DNA of 44,418 nucleotides from Clostridia bacterium (GTDB lineage Bacteria; Bacillota; Peptococcia; DRI-13; SV3-B141). Location: contig JAHDSB010000140.1 of NCBI GenBank assembly GCA_018433015.1, positions 1 to 44,418 on the forward strand, read 5' to 3'. Shown here in pieces: positions 8,781-16,711 of the stretch. Both the position numbers and the translations under genes were made by a program. Position 1 is the first letter of the stretch, and each line of letters opens with the position of its first letter. The notes under the pieces were generated by a model that saw only the letters and a list, made by a program, of their open reading frames with translations, was not told the origin of the DNA and searched no databases.

Positions 8781-9776
8781 ATGAACTTAATCGAACAGAT
8801 TAAAGCTAAGGCTAAAAAGAATAACCGCACTATTATTTTAGCTGAAGGAACAGAAGAACGTACAGTTAAGGCAGCAGGTATAATCTCTAATGAAGGTTTT
8901 GCAAAGATCATTCTTCTGGGGGATATAGCTGAAGTTAAGAAAGTTGCAGAAAAGGTGGATGCGGATCTATCAAAGGTTCAGATAATTGATCCTGTAAAGT
9001 CTGAAAAATTTGATACATACGTTGACCAACTAGTAGAGATTAGAAAGAAAAAAGGACTCACTAAAGAACAAGCTCAAGCCTTACTAAAAAGCACCTTGTA
9101 TTTCGGTAATATGATGATGTATAACAATGAAGCTGACGGCATGGTAGCTGGAGCACAAAACACTACAGGGGATGTACTGCGACCCGCTCTGCAAATTTTA
9201 AAAACAGCTCCGGGCATGACTTCAGTTTCAGGAGCATTTGTTATGATTACTCCTAAAACTGAGTATGGTCATAATGGAATTATGGTATTTGCCGATTGTG
9301 CCGTTACTCCTAATCCTACTTCAGAACAATTAGCTGAATTTGCATATGCTTCTGCTCAAACAGCTAAAGCTTTAGTAGGCTATGATCCTAAAGTAGCATT
9401 GTTATCTTTCTCCTCTAAAGGCAGTGCAAAACATGAATTAGTAGATAAAGTTTCTAAGGCTGCAGAGATCGCTAAGGAAAAATATCCTGACCTCTTAGTA
9501 GATGGAGAATTACAACTTGATGCTGCTATCGTACCTAAAGTTGGAGAATCTAAAGCACCTGGCAGCAATGTAGCAGGACAAGCTAATGTTCTAGTATTCC
9601 CTGATTTACAAGCTGGTAATATTGGATACAAATTAGTACAACGCCTAGCTGGTGCAGAGGCGGTTGGACCGGTTCTCCAGGGAATGGCTAAACCTGTTAA
9701 CGATTTGTCCCGTGGTTGCAGTGTAGAAGACATTGTTAATACTACTGCTATTACAGCATGTCAACAAATAGGCTAA
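8781..9776 (+). CDS. pta: Phosphate acetyltransferase
   Basis: Pta interconverts acetyl-CoA and acetyl phosphate, feeding ATP formation via acetate kinase. The 331-residue product is the short form made of the catalytic domain only. Recognisable segments: IILAEGTEERTVKAA, NMMMYNNEADGMVAGAQNT, GHNGIMVFADCAV, NPTSEQLAEFA, APGSNVAGQANVLVFPDL and GMAKPVNDLSRG. The ribosome binding site aaaggagg is well placed before ATG 8781. No ackA follows; the next gene begins its own transcription unit, so acetate kinase must be encoded elsewhere. Acetate metabolism by this route is common in fermentative and acetogenic Clostridia. Confidence 0.95.
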   Translation: MNLIEQIKAKAKKNNRTIILAEGTEERTVKAAGIISNEGFAKIILLGDIAEVKKVAEKVDADLSKVQIIDPVKSEKFDTYVDQLVEIRKKKGLTKEQAQALLKSTLYFGNMMMYNNEADGMVAGAQNTTGDVLRPALQILKTAPGMTSVSGAFVMITPKTEYGHNGIMVFADCAVTPNPTSEQLAEFAYASAQTAKALVGYDPKVALLSFSSKGSAKHELVDKVSKAAEIAKEKYPDLLVDGELQLDAAIVPKVGESKAPGSNVAGQANVLVFPDLQAGNIGYKLVQRLAGAEAVGPVLQGMAKPVNDLSRGCSVEDIVNTTAITACQQIG

Positions 9777-9795
9777 TTATCTAGTGTTGCCTTTC

Positions 9796-9824
9796 TTGAC
9801 AATAAAAATTTAACTCTGTATAAT
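9796..9824 (+). promoter_or_regulatory. Consensus sigma-A promoter of yceD-rpmF
   Basis: TTGACA at 9796-9801 and TATAAT at 9819-9824 are separated by exactly 17 bp, a perfect sigma-A promoter. The predicted transcript starts near 9831 and carries a small 5' hairpin, CGCAGC-ttt-GCTGCG at 9853-9867 followed by a pyrimidine tract, before the yceD ribosome binding site. The hairpin might be an attenuator or a remnant pta terminator; this is undecided. Confidence 0.9.
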
Positions 9825-9896
9825 TAAGAAGTATTATTATGGTATATTTAAGCGCAGCTTTGCTGCGTCTTTCTTCTTGCCTTAGAGGTGAAAGAA

Positions 9897-10406
9897 ATGA
9901 GAATAAATATTAGTGATTTAAGAACAGACCCTGGTGCTCAAGAAAACTTCGAGTTTCGCTTAGAAAAGTTACCTGAAGCAGATAACATAACTTTTATTGA
10001 GCCTGTTTTCGTAAAAGGTAAACTTATAAATATGGGTAATATCCTGGAACTAACAGCTCTTGTTACAAGCAAGCTCGTAACCACCTGTTATAGGTGTTTA
10101 GATGAAGTAAAGTATTCTCTGGAATTTAGTTTCACTGAGGAATATAGTTTAAAAGATGAAACTGACGAAAAAGCTGACTATGAAGATACTAAGCACATAG
10201 TTTGTGAAGGAGATTGGCTTGATGTTTCTCAGGCTGTTCAAGAAAACATCCTCTTAAATTTGCCTATGCGAGTGCTTTGTCAACCTGATTGCCCAGGGAT
10301 ATGCCCGCACTGTGGTAAAAACTTAAAGGATGGTCCATGTCAATGTGATGATCGGGAGATTGATCCTAGATTATCAATTTTAGCTAAGCTAAAACAAGGC
10401 GAATAA
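9897..10406 (+). CDS. yceD: YceD/DUF177 family protein (23S rRNA-associated)
   Basis: DUF177 proteins are encoded directly before rpmF in most bacteria and are linked to 23S rRNA/large subunit assembly. The 169-residue product has the typical order: a mixed beta N-terminal half, a CYRCL motif, a Glu/Asp-rich stretch, the NILLNLPMRVLC helix, then the Cys cluster CQPDCPGICPHCGKNL ending in CQCDDREIDPRLSIL. Four or more Cys suggest a bound zinc. ATG 9897 is preferred to GTG 9888, since gaggtg at 9885-9890 is the ribosome binding site. It is followed after 37 bases by rpmF in the same transcript. Confidence 0.9.
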   Translation: MRINISDLRTDPGAQENFEFRLEKLPEADNITFIEPVFVKGKLINMGNILELTALVTSKLVTTCYRCLDEVKYSLEFSFTEEYSLKDETDEKADYEDTKHIVCEGDWLDVSQAVQENILLNLPMRVLCQPDCPGICPHCGKNLKDGPCQCDDREIDPRLSILAKLKQGE

Positions 10407-10443
10407 AGCCTTAAGGTAAATCAGTTAGGAGGAGGTGGTTCCG

Positions 10444-10629
10444 ATGGGAGTACCGCAACGCCGCCGTTCCAAAGCAAGAAATCGTAGAAGAAGAGCAGTG
10501 GTTATGAAAATAGAAAGCCCTAAGTTTCATGAATGTCCTCAATGTCATGAATTGAAAATGCCTCACAGGGCTTGTCCTTCCTGTGGCTATTATAAAGATC
10601 GTCAGGTAGTGACTAATACAGAAGAATAG
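10444..10629 (+). CDS. rpmF: 50S ribosomal protein L32
   Basis: L32 is a small zinc-ribbon protein of the large ribosomal subunit. The 61-residue product begins MGVPQRRRSKARNRRRRA and contains two CxxC pairs (CPQC and CPSC), so this is the zinc-binding form. ATG 10444 is chosen because the ggaggaggtgg ribosome binding site at 10427-10437 is ideally spaced; the GTG at 10435 lies within it. A terminator follows eight bases after the stop. Confidence 0.96.
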   Translation: MGVPQRRRSKARNRRRRAVVMKIESPKFHECPQCHELKMPHRACPSCGYYKDRQVVTNTEE

Positions 10630-10636
10630 TTTATAT

Positions 10637-10668
10637 AAAGGAAGTCCATTATGGGGCTTCCTTTTTTA
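10637..10668 (+). terminator. Rho-independent terminator after rpmF
   Basis: AAAGGAAG and CTTCCTTT form the stem with an internal CC/GG pairing and a T run of six. It ends the yceD-rpmF unit and separates it from the fapR operon. Confidence 0.88.
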
Positions 10669-10754
10669 TGTTATAAAATAATTTAAGAATCGGTTTATAT
10701 GGTGTTTATAAATGGGTCAAGATAATCAAGATAATAAATTAAGTGAAAAAAAAC

Positions 10755-10783
10755 TTGCCAAAAATAAATAGTGCATTTATACT
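10755..10783 (+). promoter_or_regulatory. Promoter of the fapR-fab operon
   Basis: TTGCCA at 10755-10760 and TATACT at 10778-10783 are 17 bp apart, a good sigma-A promoter. The -10 box lies inside the FapR-like operator, so FapR binding should block RNA polymerase. The transcript would have an unusually long leader of about 290 bases before fapR. Confidence 0.72.
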
Positions 10784-10792
10784 AGGTATTAA
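10777..10792 (+). promoter_or_regulatory. FapR-like operator overlapping the -10 box
   Basis: On the minus strand this reads TTAATACCTAGTATAA, resembling the Bacillus FapR box TTAGTACCTGATACTAA, with the conserved TTA.TACCT half. In other Firmicutes FapR represses fab and plsX genes from such sites and is released by malonyl-CoA. The position across the -10 box of the promoter leading to fapR itself supports autoregulation. The match is by eye and imperfect. Confidence 0.62.
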
Positions 10793-10920
10793 TACCAGGT
10801 TTTTATACCAGGTAACAAGTTTATCCCAGCTAACCATTACTAAGACTTCCGCTTCTTTCAATGGTGAGCATCAAAGATGACTATCACTAAAATATCTTCG
10901 AAATTAAGTGCTAGTAACCT

Positions 10921-10998
10921 TCGGAGTACTAAGCCCAGCTTTGCATACAGTAAGTACTAACGACAAGTTCGTAAGTGCTACTAGCAGGGATAACAATT
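10921..10998 (+). repeat. Structured intergenic repeat, copy 1 (fapR leader)
   Basis: This leader segment contains GCATACAGTAAGTACTAACG and an imperfect hairpin around ACTAACGA-caag-TTCGT. The reverse complement of 17675-17763 aligns to it over about 80 bases, including GCATACAGTAAG and ACTAACG. The wider non-coding leader, 10793-11081, also holds AAGTTTATCCC near 10818 and GGGATAACAATTTATAAACTT near 10986, which may pair. No gene is seen in it. Confidence 0.6.
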
Positions 10999-11081
10999 TA
11001 TAAACTTCAGTGGAGTTTATAACTCCTTCTGAAGCTAAGAACTCTGTTTATGAGCGGATAATATTCGAGAGGATGAAAGCC

Positions 11082-11636
11082 ATGGTACACAGGGTAAGTA
11101 AGGAGCAGCGGCAAAAGGAGTTGGCTAATTTGCTTTATACAAACCCTTTTACCACAGATGATGAATTAGCCAAAAAATTTGATGTTAGCGTACAGACAAT
11201 TCGACTAGATAGAACAGAATTAGGTATTCCTGAGCTGCGCCAGAGAACGAAGCAAGTAGCTGAACAGGTATATCAGAAAGTGCGTTCCATGACTGGTGGA
11301 GAATTAGTAGGAGATTTGCTTGAATTTGAGCGTGGTAAGCAAGCTACATCCATTATGGAAGTTATGCCGGAAATGGTAGTAAATAAAAGTAGGGTTTGCC
11401 GCAGTGATTACCTTTTTTCTCAGGCTAATACTCTAGCTGTTGCTATTGTTGATGCTGATATTGTTCTAACGGGTAGCGCACGTATTCGCTATAGACGTCC
11501 CGTATATCTCAATGAAAAAATAGTAGCATATGCATTTTTAGCTAGAAAAAAGACAAATAAATACTTGATAAAAGTTACTGCAAAAGTAGGCGCAGAAGAA
11601 GTTTTTGTCGGGAAATTTATTGTGGTAGCTAAATAG
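11082..11636 (+). CDS. fapR: Fatty-acid biosynthesis repressor FapR
   Basis: FapR represses fatty acid and phospholipid synthesis genes and is induced by malonyl-CoA. The 184-residue product has an N-terminal helix-turn-helix with PFTTDDELAKKFDVSVQTIRLDRTELGIPELR, then a hotdog-fold effector domain with the GTG-like binding region FSQANTLAVAIVDADIVLTGSARIRYRRPV. I chose ATG 11082 because gagagg lies nine bases upstream and this gives the normal family length; upstream in-frame starts (11010, 11073) lack spacing or a ribosome binding site. It heads the plsX-fab operon, with plsX 12 bases after the stop. A FapR-like operator lies at its promoter. Confidence 0.92.
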   Translation: MVHRVSKEQRQKELANLLYTNPFTTDDELAKKFDVSVQTIRLDRTELGIPELRQRTKQVAEQVYQKVRSMTGGELVGDLLEFERGKQATSIMEVMPEMVVNKSRVCRSDYLFSQANTLAVAIVDADIVLTGSARIRYRRPVYLNEKIVAYAFLARKKTNKYLIKVTAKVGAEEVFVGKFIVVAK

Positions 11637-11648
11637 GAGGAATAAAAG

Positions 11649-12635
11649 ATGCGTATTGCTGTTGATGCTATGGGAGGGGATCATGCCCCTCTGGAAATAA
11701 TAAAAGGTGCCTTAGAGGCCCTAAAAGAAAATACAGATTTACATATTGCTTTGGTAGGACGTGAAGAAGACATAAAAAAACATCTCCCGACTGGAGCTTA
11801 TTCAGGGAGGATTGAGGTAATCAATAGTCGGGAAGTAATTACCATGGATGAACATCCGGCTACGGCTTACCGTAAAAAAAAGGATGCTTCTATTACAGTT
11901 GCTGCCAAATTAGTTAAAGAGAAAAAGGCAGAAGCGTTGATTTCAGCAGGTAGTACAGGAGCACAAATGGTAGCCTCGCTTTTTGGCATAGGCCGTTTAA
12001 AAGGAATTGATAGGCCTGCTATCGGTACAGTGTTGCCAACGTTGACAGGAAAAATGCTTTTATTAGATGCCGGTGCTAATGCAGATTGCAAACCAGAAAA
12101 TTTAGTACAATTTGCCCAGATGGGTAATATATATAGCCAGAATATATTAGGAGTCGCTGAACCCCGTGTGGGACTTGTCAGCATTGGTGAAGAAGAAGCT
12201 AAAGGTAATGAACTTACCTTACAAACCCACGAACTTCTTAAGCAGCAAACTAAACTAAACTTTATTGGAAATGTGGAAGGTCGAGATATTTTAACAGGCA
12301 AGGCAGATGTTATAGTATGCGATGGTTTTGTTGGTAATACTATTCTCAAAGTTATAGAAGGAACAGCCAGCACTCTTTTTACCCTGCTTAAAGAAGAAAT
12401 AATGAAGAGCTCTGTTAGTAAAGCAGGGGCCCTCTTAATGAAACCTGGATTTAAGAATTTAAAAGCAAAACTAGATTATACAGAAATTGGCGGTGCGCCT
12501 CTTTTGGGAATTAAGGGAATAAGCATTATATGCCATGGAAGTTCCAATGCCTTAGCTATTAAAAATGCTATTAACGTTGCTGCAGAATGTATCAATAATG
12601 AATTTGTTAAGCACTTACAAGAGAGTGTGGAATAA
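11649..12635 (+). CDS. plsX: Phosphate acyltransferase PlsX
   Basis: PlsX converts acyl-ACP and phosphate to acyl-phosphate, the donor used by PlsY to start phospholipid synthesis. The 328-residue product begins MRIAVDAMGGDHAPLEI, the family hallmark, followed by VITMDEHPATAYRKKKDASI, ALISAGSTGA, LLLDAGAN, VGLVSIGEEEAKGN and DVIVCDGFVGNTILK. The ribosome binding site taggaggaataaa precedes ATG 11649. It sits between fapR and fabH, the usual Firmicute arrangement linking fatty acid and phospholipid synthesis. Confidence 0.96.
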   Translation: MRIAVDAMGGDHAPLEIIKGALEALKENTDLHIALVGREEDIKKHLPTGAYSGRIEVINSREVITMDEHPATAYRKKKDASITVAAKLVKEKKAEALISAGSTGAQMVASLFGIGRLKGIDRPAIGTVLPTLTGKMLLLDAGANADCKPENLVQFAQMGNIYSQNILGVAEPRVGLVSIGEEEAKGNELTLQTHELLKQQTKLNFIGNVEGRDILTGKADVIVCDGFVGNTILKVIEGTASTLFTLLKEEIMKSSVSKAGALLMKPGFKNLKAKLDYTEIGGAPLLGIKGISIICHGSSNALAIKNAINVAAECINNEFVKHLQESVE

Positions 12636-12654
12636 ATTAAAGGTTGGTGAAAAA

Positions 12655-13653
12655 ATGAAAGATACCCTACGCCCTGCTGGTATTGTGGGTCTGGGTTCGC
12701 AATTACCTGGAGAAGTGGTAACCAATGCAGATTTAACAAAAGTACTGGACACAACAGAAGAATGGATACTTACTAGGACAGGAATTTCCGAACGGAGGAA
12801 AGCTTCCAAGGAAGAAGCAGCTTCTGATTTGGGAACTCAAGCAGCTTTAAAAGCTCTGGAAGATGCAGGATTAAAAGGTGATGATGTAGATCTCGTTATT
12901 GTAGCTACTATCACACCTGATATGGCTTTCCCCTCAACGGCATGTCTGATCCAGCATAAGATAGGAGCCTCCCATGCAGCTGCCTTTGATCTATCGGCGG
13001 CCTGTTCCGGATTCATTTATGGATTGGCTGTAGGAAGTCAATTTGTAGCTAATGGAACTTATGACACGGTTTTAGTGGTGGCTACTGAAGTTTTATCAAA
13101 AATTCTTGATCCGGAGGACAGAACAACCAGCATCTTGTTTGGTGATGGAGCCGGTGCAGCTGTTATTAGACCGGTGGATCAGGGGGAAGGTTTTTTAGCT
13201 TTTGATTTAGGCTCTAAAGGTGAAGGAGGGGATCTCCTAAAACTTCCGGCGGGAGGATCACGCAAACCTACCTCTTTAGAGACGATTAAAGAAAAAGAAC
13301 ATTTTATTAAAATGAGTGGTAATGAAGTATTTAAGTTTGCAGTAAAAATTATGGGGGATGCAGCTGTAAAAGCCTTAGAAAAAGCAGGTTTAAACAAACA
13401 AGATATCGATTATTTAATACCTCATCAGGCTAATATACGCATTATAGAATCTGCCGTAAAAAGGCTGAAGCTTTCACCAGAAAAAGTTTATATTAACTTA
13501 GATAAATATGGAAATATGTCAGGTGCTTCTATTCCCGTAGCATTAGATGAAGCAGCCAGGAAAAACCATATAAAAAAAGGGGACCGCGTTGTTTTAGTCG
13601 GTTTTGGAGCCGGTCTTACTTGGGGATCTTGCGTAATAAACTGGTCAATATGA
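12655..13653 (+). CDS. fabH: 3-oxoacyl-ACP synthase III (FabH)
   Basis: FabH condenses an acyl-CoA primer with malonyl-ACP to start fatty acid synthesis. The 332-residue product has the catalytic Cys in DLSAACSGF (Cys117), the His motif IPHQANIRI and the Asn motif NMSGASIPVAL, completing the Cys-His-Asn triad. The N-terminus KDTLRPAGIVGLGSQLPGEV fits the family. ATG 12655 is preferred because aaggttggtg lies upstream, 19 bases after plsX ends; the longer frame overlapping plsX is not needed. Confidence 0.95.
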   Translation: MKDTLRPAGIVGLGSQLPGEVVTNADLTKVLDTTEEWILTRTGISERRKASKEEAASDLGTQAALKALEDAGLKGDDVDLVIVATITPDMAFPSTACLIQHKIGASHAAAFDLSAACSGFIYGLAVGSQFVANGTYDTVLVVATEVLSKILDPEDRTTSILFGDGAGAAVIRPVDQGEGFLAFDLGSKGEGGDLLKLPAGGSRKPTSLETIKEKEHFIKMSGNEVFKFAVKIMGDAAVKALEKAGLNKQDIDYLIPHQANIRIIESAVKRLKLSPEKVYINLDKYGNMSGASIPVALDEAARKNHIKKGDRVVLVGFGAGLTWGSCVINWSI

Positions 13654-13671
13654 AAGGGGAGATAAGGAGCA

Positions 13672-14643
13672 ATGCAGAGAGCAAAGTTGCAGACTGATTT
13701 GTGTGAATTATTGGGAATAGAGTATCCCATAATTCAAGGAGGAATGGCCTGGGTAGCAACGGCGGAATTGGCAGCAGCAGTTTCCGAAGGTGGAGGTTTA
13801 GGCATTATTGGTGCAGGCAATGCCCCGGGAGAAATCATTAGAGAACAAATAAGAAAAGCAAAATCCTTAACAGATAAGCCTTTTGGTGTAAATGTCTATT
13901 ATCTGTCCCCTTTTGTAGAAGATGTAATTCAAGTAATTTTAGAAGAAAAAATAAAGGTTATTACTACCGGAGCAGGTAATCCCGGTAAACATATTCCCAA
14001 GCTAAAAGAAGCGGGAATTAAAGTTATTCCTGTAGTCTCTGCAGTAGCTTTAGCTAAACGGTTAGAAAAGACTGGGGTAGATGCTATTATTGCTGAAGGG
14101 ATGGAATGTGGTGGTCACATCGGGGATTTAACTACCATGGCTCTTGTACCCCAAATCGTGGATGCAGTAAAAATACCGGTTATTGCTGCCGGCGGAATAG
14201 CAGATGGACGGCAGTTGGCCGCTAGCTTGTGTCTAGGAGCCCAAGGGGTACAGATGGGGACCAGATTTATCTGTGCTGAAGAATGCCAAGTCCATGATAA
14301 CTATAAAAATTCTGTGTTAACGTCTAAAGACAGAAGCACAACTCTTACGGGTTATCACGGACATTATGTGAGGGTTATTAAGAATAAGCTCACCATAGAA
14401 TATGAAAGATTAACTAAAGAAGGAGCAAATGAAGCAGAACTTGAGCAGTTGGGGGCAGGTCGTTTACGTGCTGCCGCTATAGATGGTGATAATAAAATGG
14501 GTTCTGTGATGGCTGGCCAGGTTGCCGCAATGGTTAATAAGATACAGCCGGCCTGCGAAATTATTCAAGAATTAGTTAAAGAAACAAATACGGTGCTGCA
14601 GGTTCAGGCGAGTAAAATAATAGGAGATAATAGCAATGATTAA
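13672..14643 (+). CDS. fabK: Enoyl-ACP reductase II (FabK), FMN-dependent
   Basis: FabK performs the last reduction of each fatty acid elongation cycle using NAD(P)H and FMN; it replaces FabI and is not inhibited by triclosan. The 323-residue product has the TIM-barrel landmarks IEYPIIQGGMAW near residue 17, GFGVNVYYL-like FGVNVYYLSP, TTGAGNPGKH, IIAEGMECGGHIG, PVIAAGGIADGRQ and GAQGVQMGTRFICAEEC. It is preceded by ggggagataaggagc and overlaps fabD by eight bases, suggesting translational coupling. Its position between fabH and fabD is typical. Confidence 0.94.
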   Translation: MQRAKLQTDLCELLGIEYPIIQGGMAWVATAELAAAVSEGGGLGIIGAGNAPGEIIREQIRKAKSLTDKPFGVNVYYLSPFVEDVIQVILEEKIKVITTGAGNPGKHIPKLKEAGIKVIPVVSAVALAKRLEKTGVDAIIAEGMECGGHIGDLTTMALVPQIVDAVKIPVIAAGGIADGRQLAASLCLGAQGVQMGTRFICAEECQVHDNYKNSVLTSKDRSTTLTGYHGHYVRVIKNKLTIEYERLTKEGANEAELEQLGAGRLRAAAIDGDNKMGSVMAGQVAAMVNKIQPACEIIQELVKETNTVLQVQASKIIGDNSND

Positions 14644-15574
14644 AACAGCTTTTGTTTTTCCGGGACAGGGATCGCAATTTGTTGGGATGGGAAAAGATTT
14701 TACTGAAAATTATTCTGAAGCCCGCGCAATATTTCAAGAGGCTGATGAAAGCTTAGAATGTGCCTTAAGTAATCTTTGTTTCAATGGACCAGAAGAAGAA
14801 TTAAAATTGACGATTAATACACAACCTGCTATCTTAACGACTAGCATAGCAATCTTAAAACTAGTTGAGCAAGAAGGTATTACCGCTGATTTTGTAGCGG
14901 GACATAGCTTAGGGGAATATAGTGCTCTAGTTGCAGCAGAGTCCCTATCTTTTCAGGATGCTGTAAGGATAGTAAGACAGAGAGGGGCTTTTATGCAGGA
15001 AGCTGTGCCTCCCGGTGAAGGAACTATGGCGGCAATTATGGGATTATCTAAAGAAAAGGTAGAGGAAATCTGCCAGAAAGCATCAGCCCAGGGCATTGTT
15101 GAACCGGCTAATTACAATTCCCCTGTACAAATTGTCGTCGCAGGAGCTGTTAAGGGTGTGGAAAAGGCCGTAGAAATTGCCAAAGAAGAGGGAGCCAAAC
15201 GTACTGTAATGCTTCCCGTGAGTGGACCTTTCCACTCCAGTTTATTAAAACCTGCATCCCTGCGCTTAAAAGAAGTTTTGGATAAAATAAATATAGTGCC
15301 AGCAAAAATTCCTGTTGTAGCTAATATTACAGCAGAACAAGAAACTGAGCCGGAACTTATCAGAAAGAACCTGATTGACCAGGTTAGCGGTGCAGTGCGC
15401 TGGCAGCAGTCGGTAGAAAAACTCCAGTCCTTAGGTGTAAAAAGATATATAGAAATAGGACCGGGTAAAGTACTAAGCGGATTAATAAAAAAGGTTGATA
15501 AAACAGCAGAAATATATAATATAGGAGATGTGGACTCCTTTAAAAATACCATAGCTAAAATAAAAGGAGTGTAG
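14636..15574 (+). CDS. fabD: Malonyl-CoA:ACP transacylase (FabD)
   Basis: FabD loads malonate from malonyl-CoA onto ACP. The 312-residue product opens with AFVFPGQGSQFVGMGKDF, carries the nucleophile motif GHSLGEYSAL (Ser91) and the catalytic His motif GPFHSSLL near residue 200, plus IEIGPGKVLSGLIKK near the end. The start overlaps the end of fabK. The stop is three bases before fabG, within the same operon. Confidence 0.96.
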   Translation: MIKTAFVFPGQGSQFVGMGKDFTENYSEARAIFQEADESLECALSNLCFNGPEEELKLTINTQPAILTTSIAILKLVEQEGITADFVAGHSLGEYSALVAAESLSFQDAVRIVRQRGAFMQEAVPPGEGTMAAIMGLSKEKVEEICQKASAQGIVEPANYNSPVQIVVAGAVKGVEKAVEIAKEEGAKRTVMLPVSGPFHSSLLKPASLRLKEVLDKINIVPAKIPVVANITAEQETEPELIRKNLIDQVSGAVRWQQSVEKLQSLGVKRYIEIGPGKVLSGLIKKVDKTAEIYNIGDVDSFKNTIAKIKGV

Positions 15575-15577
15575 CTT

Positions 15578-16330
15578 ATGTCTAATCATACCCTGCAGGA
15601 AAAAGTAGCCCTGGTAACAGGAGGATCTCGCGGGATTGGTCGGGCCATTGCTCTATCTTTAGCTGAAGCAGGCGCAAAAGTTATTATTAATTATCAGGGC
15701 AATGAACAAGCAGCCTTAGAAACACTTAATCAGATTAAAGAAATAGGCGGAGTGGGAGAAATCTACAAAGCAGATGTGTCTTCGGCTGAAGAAGTCAATA
15801 GCATGATCAAAAATATTATTGACAAATATCAATCCTTAGATATATTAGTAAATAATGCCGGCATCACGCGAGACACTCTTATTATGCGGATGAAAGATGA
15901 GGAGTGGCACCAGGTAATTGATACAAATCTGACAGGAGTTTTTAACTGTGTCAGAGCAGTAACTCGCCCCATGATGAAGCAACGTTTCGGTAAGATAGTA
16001 AATATTTCTTCTGTTGTAGGGATTAATGGAAATGCCGGACAGATCAACTATTCTGCAGCTAAAGCGGGAGTCATAGGTATTACAAAAAGTGCTGCAAAAG
16101 AATTAGCTTCCCGTGGTATAATGGTAAATGCCGTGGCCCCGGGATACATTAGTACAGATATGACCGAAAACCTGGGTGAAAAGGTGACTGAGAATATCGT
16201 ATCTCACATTCCTTTAGGACGCGTAGGCACACCCCAGGATGTAGCGAAAATGGTTTTGTTTTTGGCAGGTCCTAATGCAGACTATATTACAGGACAGGTA
16301 ATTTCCGTTGATGGTGGAATGGCAATGTAG
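15578..16330 (+). CDS. fabG: 3-oxoacyl-ACP reductase (FabG)
   Basis: FabG reduces 3-oxoacyl-ACP with NADPH. The 250-residue short-chain dehydrogenase shows the cofactor motif TGGSRGIGRAIA, NNAG in ILVNNAGITRD, the catalytic Ser in NISSVVG and the YSAAKAG motif (Tyr-x-x-x-Lys), then VAPGYISTDMT and the C-terminal GQVISVDGGMAM. The ribosome binding site aaaggagtg lies in the last codons of fabD. Next in the operon is acpP. Confidence 0.96.
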   Translation: MSNHTLQEKVALVTGGSRGIGRAIALSLAEAGAKVIINYQGNEQAALETLNQIKEIGGVGEIYKADVSSAEEVNSMIKNIIDKYQSLDILVNNAGITRDTLIMRMKDEEWHQVIDTNLTGVFNCVRAVTRPMMKQRFGKIVNISSVVGINGNAGQINYSAAKAGVIGITKSAAKELASRGIMVNAVAPGYISTDMTENLGEKVTENIVSHIPLGRVGTPQDVAKMVLFLAGPNADYITGQVISVDGGMAM

Positions 16331-16389
16331 TTAAGCTGCAAATTACATACCTTATCTGTAATTGCACCTTGTGGAAGGAGGTGAAATAG

Positions 16390-16617
16390 ATGGATATCTT
16401 TGAAAAAGTAAAATCTATTGTAGCAGATCAATTAGGTGTTGATGCTGCTGAAGTAGCTTTAGATACAACTTTTGATGATCTTAATGCTGATTCTCTTGAT
16501 GTAGTTGAGCTGATCATGGCCATGGAAGAGGAGTTTGATATCGAAATTCCTGATGAGGATGCTGAAAAAATAAAGACTGTTGGTGATGCAGTAAACTATG
16601 TTAAAGGAAAGCAATAA
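16390..16617 (+). CDS. acpP: Acyl carrier protein
   Basis: ACP carries the growing acyl chain on phosphopantetheine. The 75-residue acidic product contains the attachment motif DSLD ([19 protein letters not shown]) at about residues 35-38. A strong aaggaggtg precedes ATG 16390. A stable hairpin without a T run follows, which could set differential stability of the upstream mRNA. Confidence 0.97.
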   Translation: MDIFEKVKSIVADQLGVDAAEVALDTTFDDLNADSLDVVELIMAMEEEFDIEIPDEDAEKIKTVGDAVNYVKGKQ

Positions 16618-16627
16618 TATTGTAAAT

Positions 16628-16658
16628 GAGGTCCCGCCGCTATTGTAGACGGGACCTC
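16628..16658 (+). terminator. Stable hairpin after acpP, no T tract
   Basis: GAGGTCCCG and CGGGACCTC form a nine-base perfect stem over a 13-base loop. It is followed by taaacaaag, not a T run, so it is better seen as a processing or 3'-protecting hairpin, or partial attenuator, that could raise acpP mRNA over the genes downstream. Confidence 0.6.
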
Positions 16659-16711
16659 TAAACAAAGTAAGTGTTTTTACACTTAATGGAATTATACTGG
16701 AGGGAATAGAC

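Noticed and set aside
11867-12373. Minus-strand frame of 168 codons within plsX
   Set aside because: Antisense to a fully conserved gene, without its own translation signals.
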